A stretch of DNA of 64,000 nt from Aequitasia blattaphilus (lineage in GTDB: Bacteria; Bacillota; Clostridia; Lachnospirales; Lachnospiraceae): positions 1 through 64,000 of the forward strand of contig NZ_JAMXOD010000004.1 of the NCBI RefSeq assembly GCF_024721305.1, given 5' to 3'. Both the position numbers and the translations under genes were made by a program. The notes under the pieces were generated by a model. The model searched no databases. It saw only the letters and a program-made list of their open reading frames with translations, and was not told the DNA's origin. Position 1 is the stretch's first letter; every line of letters begins with the position of its first letter. Positions 8,887 to 16,993 of the stretch are shown piece after piece.

Positions 8887-8971
8887 GCGGAAGTGTCGGA
8901 ACTGGCAGACGAGCAAGACTAAGGATCTTGTGAGCAATGCGCTCGTGTGGGTTCAAGTCCCATCTTCCGCA
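8887..8971 (+). tRNA. tRNA-Leu, anticodon AAG
   Basis: The 85-base type II tRNA has an acceptor stem GCGGAAG/CTTCCGC with discriminator A, a D-arm with TCGGAACTGGCAGAC, an anticodon stem CAAGA/TCTTG with loop CTAAGGA, a long variable arm GAGC/GCTC, and a T-arm with GGGTTCAAGTCCC. The anticodon is AAG, so it reads CUU and, if A34 is deaminated to inosine, also CUC and CUA. CCA is not encoded. It stands alone with its own promoter and terminator. Confidence 0.96.
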
Positions 8972-8979
8972 GTAGTTCT

Positions 8980-9025
8980 AGGTTACTATATTTCTTTATT
9001 ATAAAGGAATGTGGTGACCTTTTTT
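8980..9025 (+). terminator. Terminator of tRNA-Leu
   Basis: A long, nearly uninterrupted hairpin (about 19 pairs including several G-U, loop TTA) is followed by TTTTTT. It lies nine bases after the tRNA and just before the convergent ECF gene end. Confidence 0.8.
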
Positions 9026-9042
9026 GAATCTGTAAAACTCCG

Positions 9043-9579
9043 CTATTGATAGTATAGCTTTCCTACAAGATGATAAATTGGTTTGAAAAGATATAAGGTA
9101 ATAAAGAAGTTAGCAACACCATGTATGATGTCAAAAGGAATCCCGGAAATCCACCATGCAAGCATACCGCCAATGCCACCAGCAAACAGATAAGGAATCG
9201 AGCATAAGAAGCCGAAAGAAAGTCCAAAGAAGCCGCTGACAAGAGACCAAACAAGAACACTTTTGTTTTTTTTCAGGGCTATGACAATTATGCAAAGAAT
9301 CGTCCAGACATACAGATACATAAACCACCAAATGCCAAATCCATAGAACAGACCTTCTAAAAGAGCGAAGCCATAGATTACATATAAGGTTTTCCATTTA
9401 TATACAAGAGAAAAAACGATGATAAGTAAGGAAATAACCTCTATATTAGGGAGAAAGCCCAAAGAAATCTGCAGTACAACAAGAAGGGCAGCACTTAGTG
9501 ACAGTACTGCCAGTTCCTTGACGGTTAATCCCTTTTTTGTTTTATGACTACTCTGTTGTATAGGCAATCTCAAATTCAT
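9043..9579 (-). CDS. ECF transporter S component (vitamin-binding membrane subunit)
   Basis: The 178-residue protein has a short basic cytosolic start and about six hydrophobic helices, including LAVLSLSAALLVVLQISLGFLPNIEVISLLIIVF, GLFYGFGIWW and GGIGGMLAWWISGIPFDIIHGVANF. This matches the ECF-type S-component fold, which captures a vitamin and docks on a shared EcfAAT module encoded elsewhere. The start lies inside the end of the DUF4430 gene. I prefer the ATG at 9579 (AGAGG six bases upstream) over one six bases earlier. The coupling to a DUF4430 protein points to a cobalamin-like ligand, an inference from the fold of that partner. Confidence 0.85.
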   Translation of the reverse strand: MNLRLPIQQSSHKTKKGLTVKELAVLSLSAALLVVLQISLGFLPNIEVISLLIIVFSLVYKWKTLYVIYGFALLEGLFYGFGIWWFMYLYVWTILCIIVIALKKNKSVLVWSLVSGFFGLSFGFLCSIPYLFAGGIGGMLAWWISGIPFDIIHGVANFFITLYLFKPIYHLVGKLYYQ

Positions 9580-9955
9580 CTCCATCCTCTACAGGCTGTG
9601 TGGATATTCCATAATTGCAATATTCACCATTGACTGAAAAGGCCCAATAAGCCCCTTTATCTTCAAATTTAGCGATTTCCCCATTGACTTTTTCGACGAC
9701 AAATCCATATTCACCATCAACGCCGTCATAAGTTAGATCTTTGGCTTCATCCATAACTTCTTGTAAGTACTGGCTATTCGTTTTGAGCGTATAGTCGGTT
9801 TTCGCTCCGGATTTCGAAATAACAGTCAGGGTTACATTTTTTGCTCCTTGCTGTGTTTTTGGCTTTTGTGTGGTATACACAATGAGAAGCGCTGAGATTA
9901 TGACGAGGAACGAAATCACTCCCAGTATAATTTTTTTTGATACATTTTTTTTCAT
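9548..9955 (-). CDS. Membrane-anchored DUF4430 protein (transcobalamin-like C-terminal fold)
   Basis: The 135-residue protein has an N-terminal signal anchor (about 8-28, no lipobox cysteine) and an extracellular DUF4430 domain: VTLTVISKSGAKTDYTL, EVMDEAKDLTYDGVDGEYGFVVEKVNGEIA, GAYWAFSVNGEYCNYGISTQPVEDGDEFEIAYT. The YWAFSVNGE and DGDEFEI elements are those of the beta-grasp domain that caps cobalamin in transcobalamin and intrinsic factor. AAGGAG precedes the ATG. It is the first gene of a two-gene unit with the ECF S component, which it overlaps by over 30 bases. It may deliver the ligand to that membrane subunit; this is not shown. Confidence 0.85.
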   Translation of the reverse strand: MKKNVSKKIILGVISFLVIISALLIVYTTQKPKTQQGAKNVTLTVISKSGAKTDYTLKTNSQYLQEVMDEAKDLTYDGVDGEYGFVVEKVNGEIAKFEDKGAYWAFSVNGEYCNYGISTQPVEDGDEFEIAYTTE

Positions 9956-9975
9956 AATGGGACTCCTTTGAAGAT

Positions 9976-9981
9976 ATTATA
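9976..9981 (-). promoter_or_regulatory. -10 box for the DUF4430/ECF unit
   Basis: TATAAT lies on the reverse strand about 20 bases before the DUF4430 start codon. No convincing -35 is visible. The leader is too short to hold a cobalamin riboswitch. Confidence 0.45.
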
Positions 9982-10054
9982 GTGTATTAAAAAGAGAATG
10001 GATAGTAATTATTTTAGGAATTTTGTATTTTGTACATGAAATTCTCCCATTTTA

Positions 10055-10084
10055 TTGGGAAAATGAGCCAAGATAGTGTATACT
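10055..10084 (+). promoter_or_regulatory. Promoter of the pap-dgt-dnaG-rpoD operon
   Basis: TTGGGA at 10055-10060 and TATACT at 10079-10084 are 18 bases apart, 39 bases before the pap start. AGGAGG lies just before that start. Confidence 0.5.
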
Positions 10085-10122
10085 ATACTATGTATGTTGA
10101 AACGAAAACTAGGAGGTTGCCT

Positions 10123-11580
10123 ATGCCAAAAGATTATCGTAGTCAAATGGAAATACTAATACCGAAACTTTCAATGCTTCAAAGAGAGCTCAAAGATTTG
10201 GAAGTTCCGGTGATGATTGCTTTTGAAGGCTATGGAGCTTCAGGGAAAGGTGTGCAGATCAGCGAGTTGATTCAGGCGCTGGATCCCAGAGGATTCGAAG
10301 TGTTTCCTGTAAAAACGGAAACGAGAGAAGAGAAACTTCGCCCATTCCTTTGGCGATTTTGGAGTAAGCTTCCTGAGAAAGGACGTATCTCCATTTTTGA
10401 TAGCAGCTGGTATCGCAAAGTATTAATTGACCGGTTTAACAAGAAGGTGAAAAAGGCAGAGGTAGCAAGAAGCTTTGAATCGATTCGGGAGTTTGAAAAA
10501 CAGTTAACGGATGACGGAATGATTTTGATTAAAATCTTTCTTTCGATTACAAAGGAAGAACAAAGCAAGCGTTTTAAAAAACTTTTAAAAAACAAGGATA
10601 CTGCATGGCGGGTTAGTGCAGGGGATTTAGAAAGAAATCATAAATTCAAGAAGTACAAAAAAATGAACGAAGAAATGCTTGAGGAAACAGATACCTACTG
10701 TGCTCCTTGGATTCGAATCGATGGAAATGACAGAAAAAATGCAACCCTTAACATATATAAAAATGTTATTACTATTTTAGAACAGGAAGTTGAAGTAAGA
10801 AAAATCGGAAAAAGCATTACAGAGTATCCAGGAAACAATCGGGAATATATAGGAGAGAAAATTCTTGCTAAATCTGATTTAAGTTTAACGTTAGATCGAG
10901 ACACATATAAAAAGAAATTGAAAGAGTTACAAAATAAAATAGAAAGGCTTCACAATGAGCTGTATTATCGAAGGATTCCCCTTGTGATTGGTTTTGAGGG
11001 CTGGGATGCCGGAGGTAAAGGAGGGGCAATTAAGCGCCTGACAAAGAAAATGGATCCAAGAGGATATGTGGTGCATCCTACAGCGGCACCAAATGCAGTC
11101 GAAAGACAGTATCACTATTTGTGGAGATTTTGGAATGACGTTCCGAAAGCAGGGCATATTACGATATTTGATCGTACATGGTATGGTCGGGTAATGGTCG
11201 AGAGAATTGAAGGATTTGCAAAACCTTCGGAATGGCAAAGAGCCTATAAAGAAATGAATGATATGGAACGTGATTGGGCCGATTTTGGCTGTATTGTCTT
11301 AAAATTCTGGCTCAATATAGATAAAGATGAGCAGGAGAGACGTTTCAAAGAAAGACAGAACAATCCGGACAAGAGTTGGAAGATAACGGATGAGGATTGG
11401 AGAAACCGGGAAAAATGGGATCAATATGAAGAAGCCGTTGATGAGATGCTTCTTCGTACTTCAACAACCTATGCACCATGGATTGTTGTGGAAGGAAATT
11501 GCAAATATTATGCTCGAATAAAAGTATTGGAAACCGTGGTAGAAGCAATTGAAAAGCGATTAAGCAAGGAGTCTAAATGA
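10123..11580 (+). CDS. pap: Polyphosphate:AMP phosphotransferase (class II, two-domain PPK2)
   Basis: The 485-residue protein is a tandem of two PPK2 domains. The first has EGYGASGKGVQI (Walker A) and FDSSWYR; the second has EGWDAGGKGGAIKRL, DPRGY, FDRTWYGRVMVERI and DEDWRNREKW, the full catalytic set. Two-domain class II PPK2 enzymes convert AMP to ADP with polyphosphate. The more divergent first half is usually the inactive one. The ATG at 10123 follows AGGAGG; an upstream in-frame ATG at 10030 would place the promoter inside the coding region. The stop overlaps the dGTPase start (ATGA). Confidence 0.92.
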   Translation: MPKDYRSQMEILIPKLSMLQRELKDLEVPVMIAFEGYGASGKGVQISELIQALDPRGFEVFPVKTETREEKLRPFLWRFWSKLPEKGRISIFDSSWYRKVLIDRFNKKVKKAEVARSFESIREFEKQLTDDGMILIKIFLSITKEEQSKRFKKLLKNKDTAWRVSAGDLERNHKFKKYKKMNEEMLEETDTYCAPWIRIDGNDRKNATLNIYKNVITILEQEVEVRKIGKSITEYPGNNREYIGEKILAKSDLSLTLDRDTYKKKLKELQNKIERLHNELYYRRIPLVIGFEGWDAGGKGGAIKRLTKKMDPRGYVVHPTAAPNAVERQYHYLWRFWNDVPKAGHITIFDRTWYGRVMVERIEGFAKPSEWQRAYKEMNDMERDWADFGCIVLKFWLNIDKDEQERRFKERQNNPDKSWKITDEDWRNREKWDQYEEAVDEMLLRTSTTYAPWIVVEGNCKYYARIKVLETVVEAIEKRLSKESK

Positions 11581-12578
11581 CAATCAGAGAGCAGCTGGAG
11601 TTAAGAGAAATTGAATATCTGAGTCCCTACGCAACTTTGAGCAAGGACTCAAAGGGACGAAAAAGAGAAGAGTCAGAGTGTGATATCAGACCGGTTTTTC
11701 AAAGAGACAGGGATCGAATTTTGCACTGCAAGGCTTTTCGACGTATGAAACAGAAGACTCAGGTATTTCTATTACCAAAAGGCGATCACTATCGAACCCG
11801 ATTAACCCACACACTGGAGGTATCTCAAAATGCCAGAACTTTGGCAAAAGCACTGCGTCTAAATGAAGACCTGGTTGAAGCGATTGCTCTGGGACATGAT
11901 TTAGGACATACCCCCTTTGGACATGCTGGAGAGAGGGCGTTAAATGAGGTGAGTGAAAATGGATTCTCCCATAACGAACAGAGCATTCGCGTGGTGGAGA
12001 GAATCGAGCGTCACGGTCAGGGATTAAACCTTACCTGGGAGGTTTTGGATGGCATTGTGAATCATAAGTCCAGTAAAATGCCTCAGACCTTAGAAGGACA
12101 AATTGTGAGGCTTTCCGATAAAATCGCTTATATCAATCATGATATTGATGATGCAATGCGAGGCGGAATATTGAAAGAAGAAGATATACCACAAGAATAT
12201 GCAGAGATTTTAGGATGCTCCAGTAAAGAGCGTTTGGACACGATGGTACACGATGTGATTATTCATAGTATGGATAAAGATAAAATACAGATGTCACAAG
12301 AAGTGAACAAAGCAACTATGGGATTACGTAAGTTTATGTTTGAACATGTGTATTTAAATCCAGTTGCAAAAGCGGAAGAAGATAAGGCAGTTGAAATGAT
12401 AAAAAAACTTTTCGAGTATTATACATATCATCCTTGTCTTTTACCAGAGAAATATAAGAAGATGCTGGACGAACAAGAAAAAGATGTGGTTATTTGTGAT
12501 TATATTGCAGGCATGACAGATAATTTTGCTGTTAAGATGTTTGAAGAATTTTTTGTTCCCAAAGCTTGGAGATTATAG
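11577..12578 (+). CDS. dgt: dGTPase-like HD-domain triphosphohydrolase
   Basis: The 333-residue protein carries the dGTPase signature: CKAFRRMKQKTQVF, HYRTRLTHTLEV, the HD motif ALGHDLGHTPFGHAGE (H107-D108) and the later metal-site region LSDKIAYINHDIDDA. These enzymes hydrolyse dNTPs to the nucleoside and tripolyphosphate. The length fits the short bacterial type 2 class, whose substrate preference is broader than E. coli Dgt. It overlaps pap by four bases and lies 20 bases before dnaG, an order common in Clostridia. Confidence 0.93.
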   Translation: MTIREQLELREIEYLSPYATLSKDSKGRKREESECDIRPVFQRDRDRILHCKAFRRMKQKTQVFLLPKGDHYRTRLTHTLEVSQNARTLAKALRLNEDLVEAIALGHDLGHTPFGHAGERALNEVSENGFSHNEQSIRVVERIERHGQGLNLTWEVLDGIVNHKSSKMPQTLEGQIVRLSDKIAYINHDIDDAMRGGILKEEDIPQEYAEILGCSSKERLDTMVHDVIIHSMDKDKIQMSQEVNKATMGLRKFMFEHVYLNPVAKAEEDKAVEMIKKLFEYYTYHPCLLPEKYKKMLDEQEKDVVICDYIAGMTDNFAVKMFEEFFVPKAWRL

Positions 12579-12598
12579 AGACTGAAAAGAGGATGAGA

Positions 12599-14371
12599 AT
12601 GTTTTATCCAGAAGAGATAATTGAGGAAGTTCGCTCCAGAAATGATATTGTGGATGTGATTTCCAGTTACGTCAAGTTACAAAAAAAGGGAAGTACTCAC
12701 TTTGGATTATGCCCCTTTCATAATGAAAAAACCCCCTCTTTTTCTGTTAGTCAAGGAAAACAAATGTATTATTGTTTTGGGTGTGGCGCGGGAGGAAATG
12801 TGCTGACCTTCATAATGGAGTATGAGAATTACTCTTTCCCCGAGGCATTAAAAGTATTAGCAGACAGAGCGGGAATTGATTTACCGGAAGAAAACAACTC
12901 GAAAGAGGAAAAGAAAAAGTCGGATGAGAGATTGGTTCTGAAAGAAATTAATAAATTGGCAGCACAATTTTTCTATACCGCCCTTAGAAAAAACAACAGA
13001 GGGCTGGAGTATCTGGAAAATCGAGAAATTCAAAATGACACCATTGTGGAGTTTGGATTGGGATATTCTCCAAAAGACAGCAGAGAGCTGTATCGCTATT
13101 TAAAGAGTAAAGGGTATTCTGATGAGATTTTGTTGAAGTCCGGACTTTTTAGTGGGGATGAAAAAAATGGTGCTTATTGCAAGTTCTGGAATCGAATTAT
13201 GTTTCCTATAATGGATGGGAATAATCGAGTAATTGGTTTCGGTGGACGGGTAATGGGCAGTGGTGAGCCCAAGTACTTAAACTCTCCGGAAACTCCAATT
13301 TTTGATAAGAGCCGTAATCTTTATGGACTGAATTTTGCAAGAAAGGCCAGAGCTCCCTATTTTCTTTTGTGTGAAGGGTATTTGGATGTAATATCCCTTC
13401 ATCAAAATGGATTTCCAATGGCTGTTGCCTCATTAGGAACTGCTTTTACATCGGGGCAGGCATCGTTGATACGAAGATACGTACAAGAAATATATCTTAC
13501 CTATGACAGTGATGAGGCAGGAACAAAAGCTGCGCTTCGCGCTTTGCCAATTTTGAAAGAAGCAGGGATATCTGCTAAAATAATACGGATGGAACCCTAC
13601 AAGGATCCAGACGAGCTTTTGAAAAAGGCAGGTAGGGAAGAATTTGAGAAACGAATAAAAGAAGCCAGAAATGGATTTCTGTTTAGTCTGGAAGTTTTAG
13701 AGCGGGATTATGATTTGAATTCACCAGAAGAAAAAACAATGTTTTTTAAAGAGGTTGCCACAAGGCTGAGTAAGTTTGAAGAAGATATTGAACGAAATAA
13801 CTATATTGAAGCAGTGGCGAGGTCTTATCATGTTGCCTACGAAGATTTAAAGAAATTAGTTGCGAAAACCGCCATTTCTTTAGGACAGGCAAAACCGGTG
13901 AACCGGCCGAAAAATTTAGACAAGGGTGCAAAGAAGGAAGAAGGAATTATTACAGCCCAGAAACTTTTGCTGACTTGGATTGCAGAAAATGAAGGTGTAT
14001 TCCGTAGTTTAAAAGAATATTTGAAGGAAGAAAACTTTACAACACCTCTTTATCGGGAAGTTGCGAGAAAGCTTTACGAACAGTATGAAACAGGAGAGCC
14101 AAATCCTGCAAAGCTTATGAACTTTTTTACGGATGAAGCGGAGCATAAAGAAGTGGCCAGTCTTTTTCATACAAAGATAAGGGAGCTATCCACAAGTACA
14201 GAGCAGGAAAAAGCAATCAGGGATTCATTGATAAAGGTTAAGAATGCTTCGATTGAAAAAAATACAAAAGAGTTAGACCCCACCGATATGGAGGGATTAC
14301 AAAGATTGATGAAAGATAAAAAGGAACTGCAGGAATTACAAAAAATCAAAATTCAGATTCAGGCAGAGTAA
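12599..14371 (+). CDS. dnaG: DNA primase
   Basis: The 590-residue primase has a CHC2 zinc finger (C38, H41, C59, C62 in GLCPFHNEKTPSFSV...CFGCGAGGN), the RNA polymerase core with GFGGRV, and the TOPRIM domain with CEGYLDVISL and TYDSDEAGTKAA. A C-terminal helicase-binding region follows. It makes RNA primers for replication. The ATG at 12599 gives the family-typical start MFYPEEIIEEVRSRNDIVDVI and has AGAGG six bases upstream; ATG 12593 is less well placed. It is followed by rpoD, the classical macromolecular synthesis order. Confidence 0.97.
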   Translation: MFYPEEIIEEVRSRNDIVDVISSYVKLQKKGSTHFGLCPFHNEKTPSFSVSQGKQMYYCFGCGAGGNVLTFIMEYENYSFPEALKVLADRAGIDLPEENNSKEEKKKSDERLVLKEINKLAAQFFYTALRKNNRGLEYLENREIQNDTIVEFGLGYSPKDSRELYRYLKSKGYSDEILLKSGLFSGDEKNGAYCKFWNRIMFPIMDGNNRVIGFGGRVMGSGEPKYLNSPETPIFDKSRNLYGLNFARKARAPYFLLCEGYLDVISLHQNGFPMAVASLGTAFTSGQASLIRRYVQEIYLTYDSDEAGTKAALRALPILKEAGISAKIIRMEPYKDPDELLKKAGREEFEKRIKEARNGFLFSLEVLERDYDLNSPEEKTMFFKEVATRLSKFEEDIERNNYIEAVARSYHVAYEDLKKLVAKTAISLGQAKPVNRPKNLDKGAKKEEGIITAQKLLLTWIAENEGVFRSLKEYLKEENFTTPLYREVARKLYEQYETGEPNPAKLMNFFTDEAEHKEVASLFHTKIRELSTSTEQEKAIRDSLIKVKNASIEKNTKELDPTDMEGLQRLMKDKKELQELQKIKIQIQAE

Positions 14372-14389
14372 GAAAAGGAGAAGTGCTTA

Positions 14390-15502
14390 ATGGAAGAAAA
14401 CGTAGTAAAGTTTGAGGAACGTCTAAAGGAATTGGTGGTTTTAGGAAAGAAGAAAAACAGCATTCTTGAAATTCAGGAGATTAATGAGTTTTTCGTCGGA
14501 ATAGAGCTTGAAACGGAGCATATGGAAAAGGTATATGAACGTCTGGAACTCAGTGGGATTGATGTTCTTCGCATTACAGCAGATGAAGAAGATATTGATG
14601 ATGATGCAATTGAATTAACAGATGAAGAGGAGGTAGACGTTGAAAAAATCGATTTGTCTGTGCCAGATGGTATCAGCATCGAGGATCCGGTTCGTATGTA
14701 TCTTAAAGAAATTGGAAAAGTCCCTCTTTTAACTGCAGAGGAAGAAGTAGAACTTGCAAAGCGTATGGCAGATGGAGATGAAGAGGCTAAAAAGCGTCTG
14801 GCAGAAGCCAATTTACGTTTGGTTGTAAGTATTGCAAAACGCTACGTAGGAAGAGGTATGCTTTTCCTGGACTTAATTCAAGAAGGGAATTTAGGCCTTA
14901 TTAAGGCAGTTGAAAAATTTGATTACCACAAAGGATTTAAATTTTCCACCTATGCTACATGGTGGATTCGTCAGGCAATCACAAGAGCTATTGCGGATCA
15001 GGCAAGAACAATTCGTATTCCGGTTCATATGGTTGAAACAATTAATAAACTAATTCGTGTTTCCAGACAATTGCTTCAGGAGCTGGGGAGAGAACCAACG
15101 CCGGAAGAAATTGCCGCTAATTTAGACATGCCAGTAGAACGTGTTCGAGAAATCCTCAAAATATCGCAAGAACCGGTATCTTTGGAAACACCAATTGGTG
15201 AAGAGGAAGATAGCCACTTGGGAGATTTTATTCAAGATGATAATGTTCCGGTTCCGGCAGAGGCAGCTGCTCAGACTTTGTTAAAAGAGCAGTTAGACGA
15301 GGTTTTAGATACCTTAACAGAAAGAGAACAAAAAGTACTACGTCTTCGATTTGGTATGAATGATGGAAGAGCAAGAACTTTGGAAGAAGTGGGAAAAGAG
15401 TTTGATGTAACAAGAGAACGTATCAGACAAATTGAAGCAAAAGCCCTTCGGAAGCTGCGCCATCCAAGCCGCAGCCGTAAATTAAGGGATTATTTAGATT
15501 AG
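14390..15502 (+). CDS. rpoD: Primary RNA polymerase sigma factor (sigma-A)
   Basis: The 370-residue protein has a short acidic region 1.1, region 1.2 ([21 protein letters not shown]), region 2 with [17 protein letters not shown] (-10 recognition), region 3 ([17 protein letters not shown]) and region 4 ([27 protein letters not shown], -35 recognition). This size is normal for the housekeeping sigma of Firmicutes. AAAAGGAG precedes the ATG, 18 bases after dnaG. Its presence agrees with the TTGACA/TATAAT-type promoters seen through the window. Confidence 0.98.
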   Translation: MEENVVKFEERLKELVVLGKKKNSILEIQEINEFFVGIELETEHMEKVYERLELSGIDVLRITADEEDIDDDAIELTDEEEVDVEKIDLSVPDGISIEDPVRMYLKEIGKVPLLTAEEEVELAKRMADGDEEAKKRLAEANLRLVVSIAKRYVGRGMLFLDLIQEGNLGLIKAVEKFDYHKGFKFSTYATWWIRQAITRAIADQARTIRIPVHMVETINKLIRVSRQLLQELGREPTPEEIAANLDMPVERVREILKISQEPVSLETPIGEEEDSHLGDFIQDDNVPVPAEAAAQTLLKEQLDEVLDTLTEREQKVLRLRFGMNDGRARTLEEVGKEFDVTRERIRQIEAKALRKLRHPSRSRKLRDYLD

Positions 15503-15515
15503 GAAAGAGGCGCCT

Positions 15516-16211
15516 ATGGAACTATCAAAAAGACTGGCCATGATTGCAAGTCTTGTGACAGAGGGCGCCTCTGTTGCAGATATAGGAACGGATCATGGAT
15601 ACGTACCAATCTATTTAGTGAAAAATAATATTGCATCCAAAGCAATCGCAATGGATATTAATGGTGGCCCTTTATTAAGGGCAAAGGAAAATATTATAAA
15701 ATATAATTTGGAGAATAAGATTGAAACACGCTTGTCAGACGGTTTAGAACAATTAGAACCAGGTGAAACGGACACCATCATTATAGCAGGCATGGGTGGC
15801 GATTTGATGATGGCTATTTTAGACAGGAAAAAGGAGGTCGTAAAAGAAGCGACTACTCTTATCCTTCAGCCACAATCCAAGTGGCCGCTATTTCGCAGAT
15901 ATCTCCACCACGAAGGCTTTAAGATTCAAAAGGAAGAGATGGTTTTTGAGGATGGAAAGTTCTATTTCATAATGCATGTGATGAAGGGTGAAGAAAAGCC
16001 TTATAGTGAAGTGGAAGAACACTTTGGAAGAAGACTTTTAGAAAGCAAAAATCCAATACTGTTAAACTATTTAAAAAGGGAATCTCAAATCAAAGAAAAT
16101 ATTTTAGCTTCTTTAGGAGAACAAAAAGGAGACAAGATTCAAAATCGTATAGAAGAAGTAAAAAAAGAAATCTTACTAATACGGGAGGCAGAAAAAGCTT
16201 ATGAAATGTAG
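15516..16211 (+). CDS. trmK: tRNA (adenine(22)-N1)-methyltransferase
   Basis: The 231-residue protein begins with an SAM-binding Rossmann motif (VADIGTDHGYVPIYLV, then AIAMDINGGPLLRAKENI), followed by IIAGMGGDLMM and the LQPQSKWPLFRRYL segment of the TrmK (YqfN) family. A C-terminal coiled coil closes it. In Bacillus it makes m1A22 in tRNAs such as tRNA-Ser and tRNA-Tyr. It lies 13 bases after rpoD and overlaps the next gene by 11 bases, the conserved Firmicutes order. Confidence 0.95.
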   Translation: MELSKRLAMIASLVTEGASVADIGTDHGYVPIYLVKNNIASKAIAMDINGGPLLRAKENIIKYNLENKIETRLSDGLEQLEPGETDTIIIAGMGGDLMMAILDRKKEVVKEATTLILQPQSKWPLFRRYLHHEGFKIQKEEMVFEDGKFYFIMHVMKGEEKPYSEVEEHFGRRLLESKNPILLNYLKRESQIKENILASLGEQKGDKIQNRIEEVKKEILLIREAEKAYEM

Positions 16212-16977
16212 AGAGTTGATTAGAGAAATAGAAAAGCATTACAATAAGAGCTATGCACTCGAATGGGATAATGTTGGACTTTTAGTTGGAAGTTTTGATA
16301 AGAAGATTGAGAAAATCTATATTGCTCTGGATGCTACAGAGGAGGTGATTGATCATGCTATAGAATTTGGTGCTGATCTTTTACTTACTCATCATCCATT
16401 GATTTTTCAGTCTATGAAGCAGATAACGAATGAGAGTCTAAGTGGAAGAAAAATTCTTAAGCTGATCGAGAATCATATCTGCTGCTACGGGATGCACACG
16501 AATTATGATGTTTTAAAAATGGGAGACTTGGCGGGAGAAATATTCGGAATTAAGAGTTTAGAGCCCTTAGAAGTGACGTGTCTTGAGGAGAAGAAGGGAA
16601 TAGGCACCATTGCTGATTTAGAGAAAGAAATAACGGTGAGAGAATGTGCAGATAAAATCAAGAAAAACTTTACCTTGAAGGAAGTACGCGTATTTGGCAG
16701 CTTGAATAAAATCATAAAACGTGTGGCTATTTCTCCCGGTTCTGGAACGCATATGATAGAACCGGCATTACAAAAGAAAGCAGACGTATTAGTGACAGGA
16801 GATATTGATCATCATACAGGAATAGACGCTGTTGATTCTGGACTGATTGTTATTGATGCAGGCCATTACGGTTTGGAGCATATATTTATAAAGGATATGG
16901 AGCAATATATCCAACAAAGTTTTAAGGAGATTGAGACAAGGGTAGAATCTTTTCGTCAACCCTTTGAATTTGTTTAG
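16201..16977 (+). CDS. Nif3-like dinuclear metal centre protein (YqfO)
   Basis: The 258-residue protein has the Nif3 pattern: WDNVGLLVG, LLLTHHPLIFQSM (metal-binding His pair), GMHTNYDV, and C-terminal TGDIDHHTGIDA plus IDAGHYGLEHIF with further ligands. It lacks the roughly 110-residue central PII-like insert of Bacillus YqfO, so it is the short form. A role as GTP cyclohydrolase-like or metal chaperone has been suggested for relatives, but none is settled. It is coupled to trmK by an 11-base overlap. Confidence 0.93.
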   Translation: MKCRELIREIEKHYNKSYALEWDNVGLLVGSFDKKIEKIYIALDATEEVIDHAIEFGADLLLTHHPLIFQSMKQITNESLSGRKILKLIENHICCYGMHTNYDVLKMGDLAGEIFGIKSLEPLEVTCLEEKKGIGTIADLEKEITVRECADKIKKNFTLKEVRVFGSLNKIIKRVAISPGSGTHMIEPALQKKADVLVTGDIDHHTGIDAVDSGLIVIDAGHYGLEHIFIKDMEQYIQQSFKEIETRVESFRQPFEFV

Positions 16978-16993
16978 AAAGGGGAGCATAATT

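Noticed and set aside
9956-10029. Cobalamin riboswitch upstream of the DUF4430/ECF pair
   Set aside because: The leader after the -10 box is only about 20 bases and holds no B12-box-like sequence.
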